A stretch of 49,602 nucleotides of DNA from an uncultured Selenomonas sp. (GTDB lineage: Bacteria > Bacillota > Negativicutes > Selenomonadales > Selenomonadaceae). Shown one piece after another: positions 9,514-17,611 of the stretch; the first letter of the stretch is position 1; the number at the start of each line of letters is the position of its first letter. The stretch spans positions 1 to 49,602 of the forward strand of contig CACXCN010000068.1 of assembly GCA_902766095.1 (NCBI GenBank). The letters run 5' to 3'. A program made the position numbers and the translations under genes. Under the pieces are notes generated by a model. It worked only from the letters and a program-made list of their open reading frames with translations. It was not told where the DNA came from and searched no databases.

Positions 9514-10524
9514 ATGAGTATGTTGATCAGCTCCGCCTTCATATTAGTATTGATCATCGTCGCTGTGATGTTGTTCCTGCATTTCGTCCCGCTGGGACTG
9601 TGGATATCGGCTTTGGCAGCTGATGTACGCGTCAGCATCATCACGCTCGTAGGTATGCGCATGCGCCGCGTGCCGCCCTCGAAGATCATCCTGCCGCTCA
9701 TAAAGGCGAATAAAGCCGGGCTCGATGTGCATGTCAACCAGCTCGAGGCTCACTATCTGGCCGGTGGTAATGTCGATAAGGTCGTGGATGCTCTCATCGC
9801 CGCGCACCGGGCGCAGATTCCTCTGCCGTTCGAGCGCTCGGCGGCCATCGACCTCGCCGGTCGCGATGTGCTCGAGGCCGTGCAGATGAGTGTCAATCCG
9901 AAGGTCATAGAGACGCCGGTCGTGTCGGCTGTCGCAAAGAACGGCATAGAGCTCAAGATCAAGGCACGCGTGACGGTTCGCGCCAATATCGACCGTCTCG
10001 TGGGCGGTGCTGGTGAGCCGACCATCATCGCACGTGTCGGTGAAGGTATCGTCACGACTGTCGGTTCTTCGGAGAGCCATAACGATGTGCTCGCGAACCC
10101 TGATGATATCTCGAAGACCGTGCTCGGCAAAGGACTCGATGCCGGTACGGCATTCGAGATCCTGTCCATCGATATCGCGGATGTCGACGTCGGACGCAAC
10201 ATCGGTGCTGAGCTCCAGACCGATCAGGCAGAGGCGGATAAGCGCATTGCGCAGGCCAAGGCTGAGGAGCGCCGCGCGATGGCTGTTGCGAAGGAGCAGG
10301 AGATGAAAGCCTATACGCAGGGGATGGAGGCCAAGGTCGTCGAGGCTCAGGCCGAGGTCCCGCATGCTATGGCTGATGCTCTGCGCTCGGGCAATCTCGG
10401 GGTCATGGACTACTACAACCTGAACAACGTACAGGCTGATACGGACATGCGTCAGGCGATCAGCAACGCCGGCAACGGTGGCAAGATCGCCGCTCCGAAG
10501 GCTCCGAAACCAGAAACGAAATAA
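9514..10524 (+). CDS. floA: flotillin-like protein FloA
   Basis: SPFH-domain scaffold of 336 residues that forms membrane microdomains. An N-terminal hydrophobic hairpin ([29 protein letters not shown]) is followed by the SPFH core ([26 protein letters not shown]) and a coiled coil rich in Ala, Glu, Lys and Gln ([28 protein letters not shown]). Length and order match the FloA/YqfA family. The start is ATG 9514 with a perfect AGGAGG seven bases upstream; the frame stays open upstream to 9019 only because it overlaps nfeD in another frame. It sits between nfeD and a small anchored protein, the usual nfeD-floA pairing. Confidence 0.94.
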   Translation: MSMLISSAFILVLIIVAVMLFLHFVPLGLWISALAADVRVSIITLVGMRMRRVPPSKIILPLIKANKAGLDVHVNQLEAHYLAGGNVDKVVDALIAAHRAQIPLPFERSAAIDLAGRDVLEAVQMSVNPKVIETPVVSAVAKNGIELKIKARVTVRANIDRLVGGAGEPTIIARVGEGIVTTVGSSESHNDVLANPDDISKTVLGKGLDAGTAFEILSIDIADVDVGRNIGAELQTDQAEADKRIAQAKAEERRAMAVAKEQEMKAYTQGMEAKVVEAQAEVPHAMADALRSGNLGVMDYYNLNNVQADTDMRQAISNAGNGGKIAAPKAPKPETK

Positions 10525-10533
10525 GGGATAGCC

Positions 10534-11193
10534 ATGGATATTCTCATCATCATCCTTGTATTCGCCATCTTCATCCTGCCGAATCTCCTGGACAAGAAGA
10601 AGCCGCCGGTACCGAAGAACAGGAGGAATATGCCACCGGTAGATATCAGACTGCCACGTACGCCTGACACGCTGCCCCAGCCGCAGTTGCCGCAGCAGCC
10701 ACGCCGTCAGCCACAGCCCATAGCGACGCATACGTCAGGCGGTCCTGCATCGCATCCGGAGCGTCAGATGGAGGGAAATCGTCAGCCAGCGCCGCAAAAA
10801 TCGCGTTTGGGCTTCGAGATACCGGAGCTGCGTAATGCTCCGACACGGGAATCTGAGCCGGCAGGCTATGAGGTCGATGGCGTCTATCGCGATGCTGGTA
10901 CTGTCCTATCTGATATGGCCGAGCGCTATCGGGAGGAAATGGCCGACCGGGAGCACGAACTGGCCTATGAACTGAAGCGCAAGCAGGAAGAGGCGCAGGT
11001 GCGGGCAGCTGAGCAGGCAGCGTATGTGAAGCAGGCTCAACTGCCCCTGTCGCCGGAGCAGGCGGCCATCCAGGAAGAAAAACGACAGGCAGCACTGCAT
11101 CTGACTCCGGAAGCGGCATTGAATGCGGTTGTATGGGCTGAGGTTTTGGGGCAGCCGAAAGCGCACCGTATCGGATACAGGAAGCGTCACTGA
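10534..11193 (+). CDS. hypothetical protein, N-terminally membrane-anchored
   Basis: Protein of 219 residues that I do not recognise as a named family. Residues 3-19 form one hydrophobic anchor (ILIIILVFAIFILPNLL). A basic stretch follows, then a long Pro/Gln-rich linker (about 25-100), a charged helical region rich in Glu, Arg and Ala (about 120-190), and a C-terminal motif with AVVWAEVLGQPKAHR. The layout suggests a cytosolic helical domain tethered to the membrane. It starts nine bases after floA (ATG 10534, AAGGGAT upstream), so it belongs to the nfeD-floA operon and may act with the flotillin scaffold; that role is inferred from position only. Confidence 0.75.
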   Translation: MDILIIILVFAIFILPNLLDKKKPPVPKNRRNMPPVDIRLPRTPDTLPQPQLPQQPRRQPQPIATHTSGGPASHPERQMEGNRQPAPQKSRLGFEIPELRNAPTRESEPAGYEVDGVYRDAGTVLSDMAERYREEMADREHELAYELKRKQEEAQVRAAEQAAYVKQAQLPLSPEQAAIQEEKRQAALHLTPEAALNAVVWAEVLGQPKAHRIGYRKRH

Positions 11194-11245
11194 GGCAAAT
11201 GGTACAGCAAAAAATCGTTGCTCATCAATATGACACAGTATATAC

Positions 11246-11274
11246 ATGACAAAAGCTTGTATTTGTGGTATCCT
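11246..11274 (+). promoter_or_regulatory. sigma-A-type promoter upstream of polyprenyl synthase
   Basis: ATGACA (11246-11251) and TATCCT (11269-11274) are separated by 17 bases. It lies about 90 bases before the prenyltransferase start in an otherwise gene-free stretch. Confidence 0.6.
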
Positions 11275-11366
11275 TAGTAAAGCAGTTTGTTCAACGATGA
11301 ACGAATTGTCGAGTCAGGGGAACAGATTGCTGCAGATAGGCAAATAAAAATTTGTAGGTGATAACT

Positions 11367-12344
11367 TTGGCAAAAACAAATGCCATGTTTGAAGTGATAC
11401 AAGCCGATCTCGAGGTGCTGGAAAGCCGGCTGATGCGCGATGTGACTGCGGACAGCGCGATCGTGACATCCGTAGGACGCCATATCCTCGAATCCGGGGG
11501 GAAGAGACTGCGCCCGGCGCTTTGTATTCTTTCTGCTCGCGGTGGTCAGAATTTCGATTTGGAGCGCGTGCTTCCTATTGCCGAGTGCCTGGAACTGCTG
11601 CATACTGCTTCCCTTATGCATGATGATGTCATAGATGAAGCGGATACTCGTCGCGGTGCCATTACAGCCAATGCCAAATGGGGCAATCAGATCGCAATTC
11701 TGACCGGCGACTTCATATTTGCTAAAGCATTCAGTCTTGTTGCGACAAAGGATTATGACTCGTATATCATCTCCCGCCTCGTCAATCTCGTCTGTGATCT
11801 CAGTGTGGGCGAGATCGATCAGGATGAAAGTGTCTATCAGGCTGTCACAGATGAGGCAGACTACTATAGTCGCATACAGAAGAAGACGGCTGACTTCCTC
11901 GAGGTATGTGCCGAGGTCGGCGCTCTGATCGGTGGCATGAGCCGTGAGGAGGCACGCCGGATGGCCGCTTATGGTCATGCCATCGGCATGGCTTTCCAGG
12001 TGACGGATGACCTGCTCGATGTTCTGCAGACCTCGGAGCAGATAGGGAAACCGGTTGGCAACGACATCCGTCAGGGTATCGTGACGCTGCCGGTCATACG
12101 GGCGATGGCTGTCAGCCCCGATGCTGCCGAGCTGCGCAATATAGTGACGAATCCGGAAATGACGGATGATGATGTGCAGCGGGCGCTCGATATCGTGCTG
12201 GCTACTGATGGCGTAGACGTAGCGAAAGCCAAGGCTGACCAATACCTCGATGAGGCCCGTCAGGCGTTGCCAGACAGCCTGCCGCAGGAGATATATGATC
12301 CCTTTATCGAAGTGGCAGATTTCATAGGTGAGCGTGATTTTTAA
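11367..12344 (+). CDS. trans-polyprenyl diphosphate synthase (hepta-/octaprenyl type)
   Basis: All-alpha isoprenoid chain-elongating enzyme of 325 residues that condenses isopentenyl diphosphate onto allylic primers. The first Asp-rich motif is MHDDVIDEADTRRG (D86, D87, D90) and the second is QVTDDLLDVL (D214, D215, D218); GGKRLRPAL binds the diphosphate. Given ubiD and ubiA downstream, the product is probably the side chain of menaquinone, although chain length cannot be read reliably by eye. The start is TTG 11367, six bases after AGGTG (11356-11360); the GTG at 11358 lies inside that site. The gene is followed 14 bases later by a TatA-like gene. Confidence 0.88.
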   Translation: MAKTNAMFEVIQADLEVLESRLMRDVTADSAIVTSVGRHILESGGKRLRPALCILSARGGQNFDLERVLPIAECLELLHTASLMHDDVIDEADTRRGAITANAKWGNQIAILTGDFIFAKAFSLVATKDYDSYIISRLVNLVCDLSVGEIDQDESVYQAVTDEADYYSRIQKKTADFLEVCAEVGALIGGMSREEARRMAAYGHAIGMAFQVTDDLLDVLQTSEQIGKPVGNDIRQGIVTLPVIRAMAVSPDAAELRNIVTNPEMTDDDVQRALDIVLATDGVDVAKAKADQYLDEARQALPDSLPQEIYDPFIEVADFIGERDF

Positions 12345-12358
12345 GTAGGAGACAGTAG

Positions 12359-12919
12359 ATGTTTGGAATAGGTATGCCGGAGCTCATCCTGATATTGATC
12401 GTCGGCCTCGTGGTATTCGGGCCGGGCAAACTGCCTGAGATCGGGCGCTCGCTCGGCAAGGCGATGCGCGAATTCCGCAAGGCATCAGATGCCTTTACCG
12501 CTGCGATGAATGCCCCGGAAACGGCGAAGACCGTCGTCAAGGATAAGGCAAAAGAAAAAGTCAAGCAGGCGGCATGGGGGGCAGACAACCCGCCACCTGA
12601 TCCGTCGCTCAAGCGCGAAGAGGTAGTAGCGGCAGAAGCTGCAGCTGCGAAGACGGCCGAGTCGGCTGCAGCTCCGGCACCAGCGGCTGACGTGCCAGTA
12701 GCTGCCAGCGAGCAGCAGCCGGCAGCCACCGAAAAAGAGATGAGCAGTGCGGATGATGTGCCGGCCGAGCAGCAGTCAGGCTATCAGCCGCCCACGCAGG
12801 AGTCGGTCCGCGCCCAGCTGGTGGCCGATGGGAAGCTGGAACCAGCTGCCGCCCAATCCGCTGCAGGAGAAAAGCCGGCTACCCAACCGGCGGCCTCGGA
12901 TCATCCGGATAATAAGTGA
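12359..12919 (+). CDS. TatA/TatB-like twin-arginine translocase protein with long Ala/Pro tail
   Basis: Inner-membrane component of the Tat export system, 186 residues. The first 45 residues are classic TatA/B: a short periplasmic tip, one span (PELILILIVGLVVFGPGKLP) and an amphipathic helix (IGRSLGKAMREFRKASDAF). The remaining 130 residues are low-complexity, rich in Ala, Pro, Glu and Gln, longer than usual for TatA and more like a TatB tail. FGPGKLP favours TatA, so TatA versus TatB cannot be settled here. ATG 12359 follows AGGAGACAG. It lies 14 bases after the prenyltransferase and ends at a strong terminator that separates it from tatA-tatC. Confidence 0.85.
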   Translation: MFGIGMPELILILIVGLVVFGPGKLPEIGRSLGKAMREFRKASDAFTAAMNAPETAKTVVKDKAKEKVKQAAWGADNPPPDPSLKREEVVAAEAAAAKTAESAAAPAPAADVPVAASEQQPAATEKEMSSADDVPAEQQSGYQPPTQESVRAQLVADGKLEPAAAQSAAGEKPATQPAASDHPDNK

Positions 12920-12925
12920 GAAATT

Positions 12926-12956
12926 AAAGCCTTTGCTTTATGCATAGGCTTTTTTT
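12926..12956 (+). terminator. terminator after first tat gene
   Basis: AAAGCCT (12926-12932) pairs with AGGCTTT (12945-12951), and the T-run continues to 12956. Confidence 0.85.
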
Positions 12957-12991
12957 CATAAAAAAAATTTATACTTATCCGAAGTGCTGCA

Positions 12992-13020
12992 TTGAGATTT
13001 TGGCGCCATACTTGTATAAT
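12992..13020 (+). promoter_or_regulatory. sigma-A-type promoter for tatA-tatC-ubiD-ubiA
   Basis: TTGAGA (12992-12997) and a perfect TATAAT (13015-13020) are separated by 17 bases. It follows the terminator and lies 53 bases before tatA. Confidence 0.8.
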
Positions 13021-13072
13021 AGAAGAGGCATGATTTTATCAGATTGGATAATGTTTTAGGAGGAAAAGAAGC

Positions 13073-13285
13073 ATGTTTGGATTGGGAGTACCTGAGTTAG
13101 TCATCATCCTGATAATAGGTCTGGTTCTGTTCGGCCCGGGCAAGCTGCCGGATGTCGGCAAGGCTCTGGGCAAAAGCATAAGAGAGTTCAAGGCTGCAAG
13201 CAGCGAGACGGCTGAAGAGGATAAGCAGCCGAAGAATGTCACTGAGTCTACGAAGGAGATTGCGGAAAAAACGGAGCAGAAATAA
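13073..13285 (+). CDS. tatA: twin-arginine translocase subunit TatA
   Basis: Protein of 70 residues, the pore-forming subunit of the Tat pathway for folded proteins. It has a single span (PELVIILIIGLVLFGPGKLP), the FGPGKLP hinge, an amphipathic helix (DVGKALGKSIREFKAASSE) and a short charged tail. ATG 13073 has AGGAGGAAA seven bases upstream. tatC starts three bases after its stop, so the two are translated together. It resembles the first 50 residues of the longer tat gene at 12359, which suggests an old duplication. Length is typical. Confidence 0.93.
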   Translation: MFGLGVPELVIILIIGLVLFGPGKLPDVGKALGKSIREFKAASSETAEEDKQPKNVTESTKEIAEKTEQK

Positions 13286-13288
13286 TCT

Positions 13289-14095
13289 ATGGCGGATACA
13301 CCTACGGAAAATAACACGACGGCTCTGACGGTAGCTGAGGGGCCAGCTGAGGGGCCAGCGGAGGGGGCAGCTCCAGAGGACGAGGAGACTGAGGCTCTGG
13401 ATGACGGCAGCATGACGCTCATCGAGCATCTGACCGAGCTGCGCAGCCGCATCATAAAATGTCTGATTGCCATAGCGCTGGGAAGTTGCGTGGGCTTCTA
13501 CTTCATCGATGACATCATGCACTATCTGACGCTGCCGGCGGGCAAGCTGTACTATCTGCAGCCGTCGGAGGCCTTCTTTACCTACATAAAGGTCGCAATC
13601 GTCGTCGGCTTCCTGCTGGCGCTTCCGGTCGTCTTCTATCACGTCTGGCGGTTCTTCCTGCCGGCACTCACCAGAGCCGAGCGCATGGTCTTGGGCATCA
13701 TAGTCCCGACGTCGGTCATATTGTTCTTCCTGGGCCTGGCATTCTCGTTCTTCCTGGTCCTGCCGGCTGGTGTGCGGTTCTTCCTGAGCTTTGGCAATAT
13801 GGAGCTCGAAGCCCTGTTCTCGGTCGATAAATATTTTGATTTCGTCATCATGTTCGTGCTGCCGTTCGGCTTCGTATTCGAGCTGCCGCTCATCATTACG
13901 ATATTGGGCAAGATGGGGCTGATTACGTCGGCCTTCCTGAAGCGTCATATACGCATGGTGATATTCCTTTCGTTCGTCATCGGTGCGGTCATCACTCCGA
14001 CGCCGGATATATTCACCCAGTCGATGATCGCCCTGCCGATGATATTGCTTTACGGAGTGGGCTATCTGATCGTGCGCTATATATTGCATCGCTGA
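13289..14095 (+). CDS. tatC: twin-arginine translocase subunit TatC
   Basis: Polytopic receptor for twin-arginine signal peptides, 268 residues. A cytosolic N-terminal extension of about 45 residues carries an acidic, Ala/Gly/Pro-rich stretch with a threefold AEGP-like repeat. Then comes the family hallmark MTLIEHLTELRSRIIKC and about six spans. The conserved loop SEAFFTYIKVAIVVG and the FELPLI segment in the later helices are present. ATG 13289 follows tatA by three bases. ubiD starts 43 bases after the stop. Length is normal apart from the N-terminal extension. Confidence 0.95.
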   Translation: MADTPTENNTTALTVAEGPAEGPAEGAAPEDEETEALDDGSMTLIEHLTELRSRIIKCLIAIALGSCVGFYFIDDIMHYLTLPAGKLYYLQPSEAFFTYIKVAIVVGFLLALPVVFYHVWRFFLPALTRAERMVLGIIVPTSVILFFLGLAFSFFLVLPAGVRFFLSFGNMELEALFSVDKYFDFVIMFVLPFGFVFELPLIITILGKMGLITSAFLKRHIRMVIFLSFVIGAVITPTPDIFTQSMIALPMILLYGVGYLIVRYILHR

Positions 14096-14138
14096 TAGGG
14101 CTGGAGCGTGCTGCCATGCCTGAATAGGAGGAAAACAG

Positions 14139-15602
14139 TTGGCTTTTCAAGATCTCAGAGAATTCATAGACCTGCTCGAGCAGCGTCACCTGCTGAAGCG
14201 CATCAAGACCGAGGTCGACCCGGAACTCGAGATAACCGAGATCACGGACCGCGTCTCGAAAATGAAAGGCGCGAAGAACGTGGCCCTGCTGTTCGAGAAT
14301 GTGCGCGGTAGCAGCATGCCGGTGCTCATGAATGCTTTCGGCAGCTATGAGCGCATGGCTCTGGCTCTCGGTGTCGAGAAACTGGACGATGTGGCTGATG
14401 ATCTGCGGGATATGCTCAAGATTCCCTATATATCGCCGCAAAACAAGTTCATGGCCATGACGCAGATACTGCCGAAGATAAAGAACGCCATAAAGTTCCC
14501 GAAATATGTGAAGAATGCGCCGTGCCAGGAAGTGATAAATACCGAAAATCCGTCGCTCGACGAGCTGCCGATTCTGAAATGCTGGCCGCAGGATGGTGGC
14601 CCGTTCATCACGCTGCCGCTCGTATTCACGAAGAATCCGGCTACAGGCAAGCGCAATGTCGGCATGTACCGGCTGCAGAAATACGATAGCCGGACGACGG
14701 GCATGCACTGGCACATCCACAAGAACGGCGCCGAGAATTTCCGCGATACGAAGGCTGCCGGTGGCGAGAAGATCGAGTGCGCCGTAGCCATCGGCACGGA
14801 TCCGGTGCTGACCTATGCGGCTACGGCTCCGCTGCCGCGTGATGTCGATGAGATGATATTCGCTGGCTTCCTGCGCCACGAGCGCGTCGAGCTGGTCAAA
14901 TGCAAGACCGTCGATATCGAGGTTCCGGCGACAGCCGAGATCATACTCGAGGGCTATGTGCGCACGGACGAAGTGCGCAGTGAGGGGCCGTTCGGCGACC
15001 ATACGGGCTACTACTCGTTGGCAGATGACTATCCGGTATTCCATATCACGGCCATCACGCATCGCCGCGATGCCATATACGCCGCTACGGTCGTAGGTCG
15101 GCCACCGATGGAGGATTGCTATATCGCAAAAGCGACCGAGCGCATATTCCTGCCGCTGCTGCAGCAGATGCTGCCGGAAATCGTCGACATCAATATGCCG
15201 CTCGAGGGCGTGTTCCACGACTGCGTGCTCGTCTCGATCAAGAAGCAGTATCCCATGCATGCGCGCAAGGTCATGCATGCTTTGTGGGGCATGGGGCAGA
15301 TGATGAATGTCAAGATGATCATCGTCGTCGATGCCCATGTCGATGTGCAGGATGTCTCGCAGGTGGCTTGGCGTGTATTCAACAATATCGACGCGGAGCA
15401 TGATCTCGAGATCGTGCATGGACCGCTCGATGTGCTCGACCACTCCTCACCTATGGCCAAGTGGGGAGCAAAGCTCGGCATCGACGCTACCAAGACATGG
15501 CCGGAGGAAGGTCATACCCGGGAGTGGCCGGATGAAATCGAGATGACGGCCGACGTGAAGGCGCGCGTGGACGCGAAATGGAAGGAGCTAGGGCTGGATT
15601 GA
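14139..15602 (+). CDS. ubiD: UbiD family decarboxylase (menaquinone biosynthesis)
   Basis: Prenylated-FMN-dependent decarboxylase of 487 residues acting on an aromatic carboxylate in quinone synthesis. Family blocks are visible: GMHWHIHKNGAENF, the acidic EVRSEGPFGDHTGYYSLADDYPVF-type stretch that holds catalytic Glu/Arg/Glu residues, and GRPPMEDCYIAKATERIFLPLLQQ. The start is TTG 14139 with AGGAGGA nine bases upstream (MAFQDLREFIDLLEQRHLLKRI). A ubiA gene overlaps its stop, and prenyl synthase lies upstream, so the substrate is most likely a menaquinone intermediate, by the futalosine route or the classical one; the rest of the pathway is not in view. No ubiX is nearby. Confidence 0.92.
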   Translation: MAFQDLREFIDLLEQRHLLKRIKTEVDPELEITEITDRVSKMKGAKNVALLFENVRGSSMPVLMNAFGSYERMALALGVEKLDDVADDLRDMLKIPYISPQNKFMAMTQILPKIKNAIKFPKYVKNAPCQEVINTENPSLDELPILKCWPQDGGPFITLPLVFTKNPATGKRNVGMYRLQKYDSRTTGMHWHIHKNGAENFRDTKAAGGEKIECAVAIGTDPVLTYAATAPLPRDVDEMIFAGFLRHERVELVKCKTVDIEVPATAEIILEGYVRTDEVRSEGPFGDHTGYYSLADDYPVFHITAITHRRDAIYAATVVGRPPMEDCYIAKATERIFLPLLQQMLPEIVDINMPLEGVFHDCVLVSIKKQYPMHARKVMHALWGMGQMMNVKMIIVVDAHVDVQDVSQVAWRVFNNIDAEHDLEIVHGPLDVLDHSSPMAKWGAKLGIDATKTWPEEGHTREWPDEIEMTADVKARVDAKWKELGLD

Positions 15603-16489
15603 GTGTAGATACATCGACTACCGGCCTGAGCATCCCCCAGAAGCTCAAAGCGCATATTAACAATGTAGCCCTGCACCATACGCTGTTCGACCTGCCGTAT
15701 GCCTTTCTGGCAGCACTGCTGGCGACGGACGGGCACCCGGGCATCTGGAATCTCGTCTGGATCGCGCTGGCTATCACAAGCGGCCGGGCAGCCGCCCTCG
15801 CTATGGACAACCTCGTCGATCTGCGCTATGACAAGCAGCAGCCGCGCATGAGCTACCGCGCCATGGTCAAAGGCGAGATAACGCCCACAGAGGCAAAGGT
15901 GTTTATCATCGTGATGCTCGGCATCATGGTGCTCGCGGTACTGCAGCTGGCTCCGATATGCATCTATCTGCTGCCGGTGGCGGCGTTGCCGTGCCTGATT
16001 TATCCCTATATGAAGCGCGTGACGGGCTGGGTGCATATGTTCCTGGGACTGGCCATAGCCATGGCTCCAGCCGGCGGCTGGGTGGGAGTGACCGGCGAGG
16101 TCACTTTGCCGCTCATCGTGCTTTGCACGGCGGTAGCGCTCTGGATTGGTGCTTTCGACGCGATGTACGGAGCTCAGGACGAGGAATTCGACCGCGCTCA
16201 CGGACTTCATTCGCTGGCCGTCAGCTACGGGGCCCGTGGGGCTTTCCGCATTGCTTCGGCCTGCCATGTGCTGTGCATAGGGCTGTTCGTGCTGCTCGGG
16301 ACGATGCTCGGGCTCGGAGCGCTGTATTACTTCAGCGTTTTCCTGGCAGGCTGCGTGCTACTCTACCAGCATATGATCGTCACGCCGACTGATTTTCATC
16401 GCGTTACGCAGGCCTATTTCATGCGCAACAGTCTCGTGCCGCTCGTGATGCTGGTATGCACCTGGATCGATTTCGTCATGCGGGCGTAA
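15599..16489 (+). CDS. ubiA: UbiA family prenyltransferase
   Basis: Integral membrane enzyme of 296 residues that attaches a polyprenyl chain to an aromatic ring. Both Asp-rich motifs are intact: DNLVDLRYDKQ (N71, D74, D78) and YGAQDEEFDR (Y190, D194, D198). About eight to nine hydrophobic segments follow the usual pattern. The start is TTG 15599, whose TTGA overlaps the ubiD stop, with AAGGAG ten bases upstream; an ATG at 15578 in frame lacks a site. The overlap implies translational coupling with ubiD. Together they fit a menaquinone-branch decarboxylase/prenyltransferase pair (MqnP-like), though 4-hydroxybenzoate-type substrates cannot be excluded from sequence. Confidence 0.9.
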   Translation: MSVDTSTTGLSIPQKLKAHINNVALHHTLFDLPYAFLAALLATDGHPGIWNLVWIALAITSGRAAALAMDNLVDLRYDKQQPRMSYRAMVKGEITPTEAKVFIIVMLGIMVLAVLQLAPICIYLLPVAALPCLIYPYMKRVTGWVHMFLGLAIAMAPAGGWVGVTGEVTLPLIVLCTAVALWIGAFDAMYGAQDEEFDRAHGLHSLAVSYGARGAFRIASACHVLCIGLFVLLGTMLGLGALYYFSVFLAGCVLLYQHMIVTPTDFHRVTQAYFMRNSLVPLVMLVCTWIDFVMRA

Positions 16490-16504
16490 TCGAGCTACCT
16501 GATG

Positions 16505-16600
16505 ACCGTTTCAATAAAATTGTCGTGCTCCTCAAAATGCCGACAGGGATTGAAACAACGGTTGCAGGCAATAAAGAGATATAGTGATAGAGCAGGAGGT
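16505..16600 (+). promoter_or_regulatory. structured leader of folD with anti-Shine-Dalgarno loop
   Basis: GTTTCAAT (16508-16515) pairs perfectly with ATTGAAAC (16549-16556); flanking CC/GG pairs add two more through a two-base bulge. Inside, TGTCG (16521-16525) pairs with CGACA (16541-16545). The apical loop has CTCCT (16528-16532), complementary to the AGGAG of the folD ribosome site (16594-16599). It could be an RNA switch on folD translation. I do not recognise it as a known folate riboswitch. Its right arm also resembles the end of a CRISPR repeat, but only one copy exists. Confidence 0.45.
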
Positions 16601-16604
16601 CTAC

Positions 16605-17474
16605 ATGACAGCAAGAATATTATACGGCAAGGAATTTGCAGCTCAGTTCAAGGCTGATGCCGGAGAACGGGCTGCGGCACTGCAGAAGCAGTACGGCGTA
16701 ACGCCGGGGCTGGCCGTCATCATCGTCGGCAGCGACCCTGCCTCTCAGGTCTATGTCCGCAACAAGCACAAGGCCTGCGAGGCGCTCGGGATATATTCCG
16801 AAGTCATAGAGATGCCCGCGGAGACGACGAAGGAGGAACTGCTGGCGAAGATCGATGCGCTGAATGCGGATGAGCGGATCCATGGCATCCTCGTACAGCT
16901 GCCGCTGCCAGCGGCCATTGCTGCTGATGAGTCGGAGATATTGAACCGCATCAGTCCGGATAAGGATGTCGATGGCTTCCATCCGGTGAATGTCGGACGG
17001 CTGGGCATCGGGGAGCCGGGGATGGTGCCCTGCACACCGGCCGGCTGCGTAAAGATGCTCGAGCTGGCTGGCCTGCCCGTGGATGGCCAGCGGGCAGTCG
17101 TCATCGGCCGCAGCAACATCGTAGGCAAGCCTATGGCCAACCTGCTTCTGCAGCACAATGCCACAGTGACCGTGTGCCATTCGCATACAAAGGACTTGCC
17201 AGCCATAACGCGGGAGGCCGATATTCTCGTGGCTGCGATAGGCAAGCCGAAATTCGTCACGGCCGATATGGTGAAGCCGGGGGCTACCGTCATCGATGTC
17301 GGCATCAACCGCATCGCTCCGAAAAAGCTGGTCGGCGATGTCGATTTCGAGGCAGTCAAAGAAATTGCCGGCGCGATAACGCCCGTCCCGGGCGGCGTGG
17401 GCGTGCTGACCGTAGCCATGCTGATGGAGAATGTGGTGACGGCTTGCGAGCGCCAGCTGGCTCAGAACCATTAA
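16605..17474 (+). CDS. folD: bifunctional methylenetetrahydrofolate dehydrogenase/cyclohydrolase
   Basis: Cytosolic enzyme of 289 residues converting 5,10-methylene-THF to methenyl-THF (NADP-linked) and on to 10-formyl-THF. The catalytic YVRNK (Y50, K54) sits exactly where it does in E. coli FolD. Further marks are QLPLP, the DKDVDGFHPVN motif, the Rossmann segment VVIGRSNIVGKPMANLL, and the C-terminal TPVPGGVGVLTVAMLMENVV. ATG 16605 has AGGAGGT five to seven bases upstream; a GTG at 16584 in frame is upstream of that site and unlikely. The next gene is fhs, giving the full formate to methylene-THF route. The hairpin in its leader may control it. Confidence 0.96.
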   Translation: MTARILYGKEFAAQFKADAGERAAALQKQYGVTPGLAVIIVGSDPASQVYVRNKHKACEALGIYSEVIEMPAETTKEELLAKIDALNADERIHGILVQLPLPAAIAADESEILNRISPDKDVDGFHPVNVGRLGIGEPGMVPCTPAGCVKMLELAGLPVDGQRAVVIGRSNIVGKPMANLLLQHNATVTVCHSHTKDLPAITREADILVAAIGKPKFVTADMVKPGATVIDVGINRIAPKKLVGDVDFEAVKEIAGAITPVPGGVGVLTVAMLMENVVTACERQLAQNH

Positions 17475-17494
17475 ACAAAATATCGTGTAAGACA

Positions 17495-17523
17495 TTGATT
17501 TTTTTCTCTAAGCTTTTTATGAC
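17495..17523 (+). promoter_or_regulatory. possible promoter for fhs
   Basis: TTGATT (17495-17500) and TATGAC (17518-17523) are 17 bases apart in the 137-base folD-fhs gap. The -10 is poor. No clear terminator precedes it, so fhs may also be read from folD. Confidence 0.3.
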
Positions 17524-17611
17524 AAGCCCGCACGCCATATTGGCAAGATGAACAGAAGGTGTGTAGCTTGTAATTGGTATATGGTATGTGTTTTAGGGAG
17601 AGATGCATGTT

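Noticed and set aside
14013-15443. 476-codon minus-strand frame opposite ubiD
   Set aside because: Shadow of ubiD, crossing into tatC and its intergenic space, with no start signals.
16522-16556. CRISPR array
   Set aside because: Only one repeat-like unit, no spacers and no cas genes.
16490-16604. Known THF riboswitch before folD
   Set aside because: The conserved folT-motif sequence blocks I know are missing; only a hairpin is supported.
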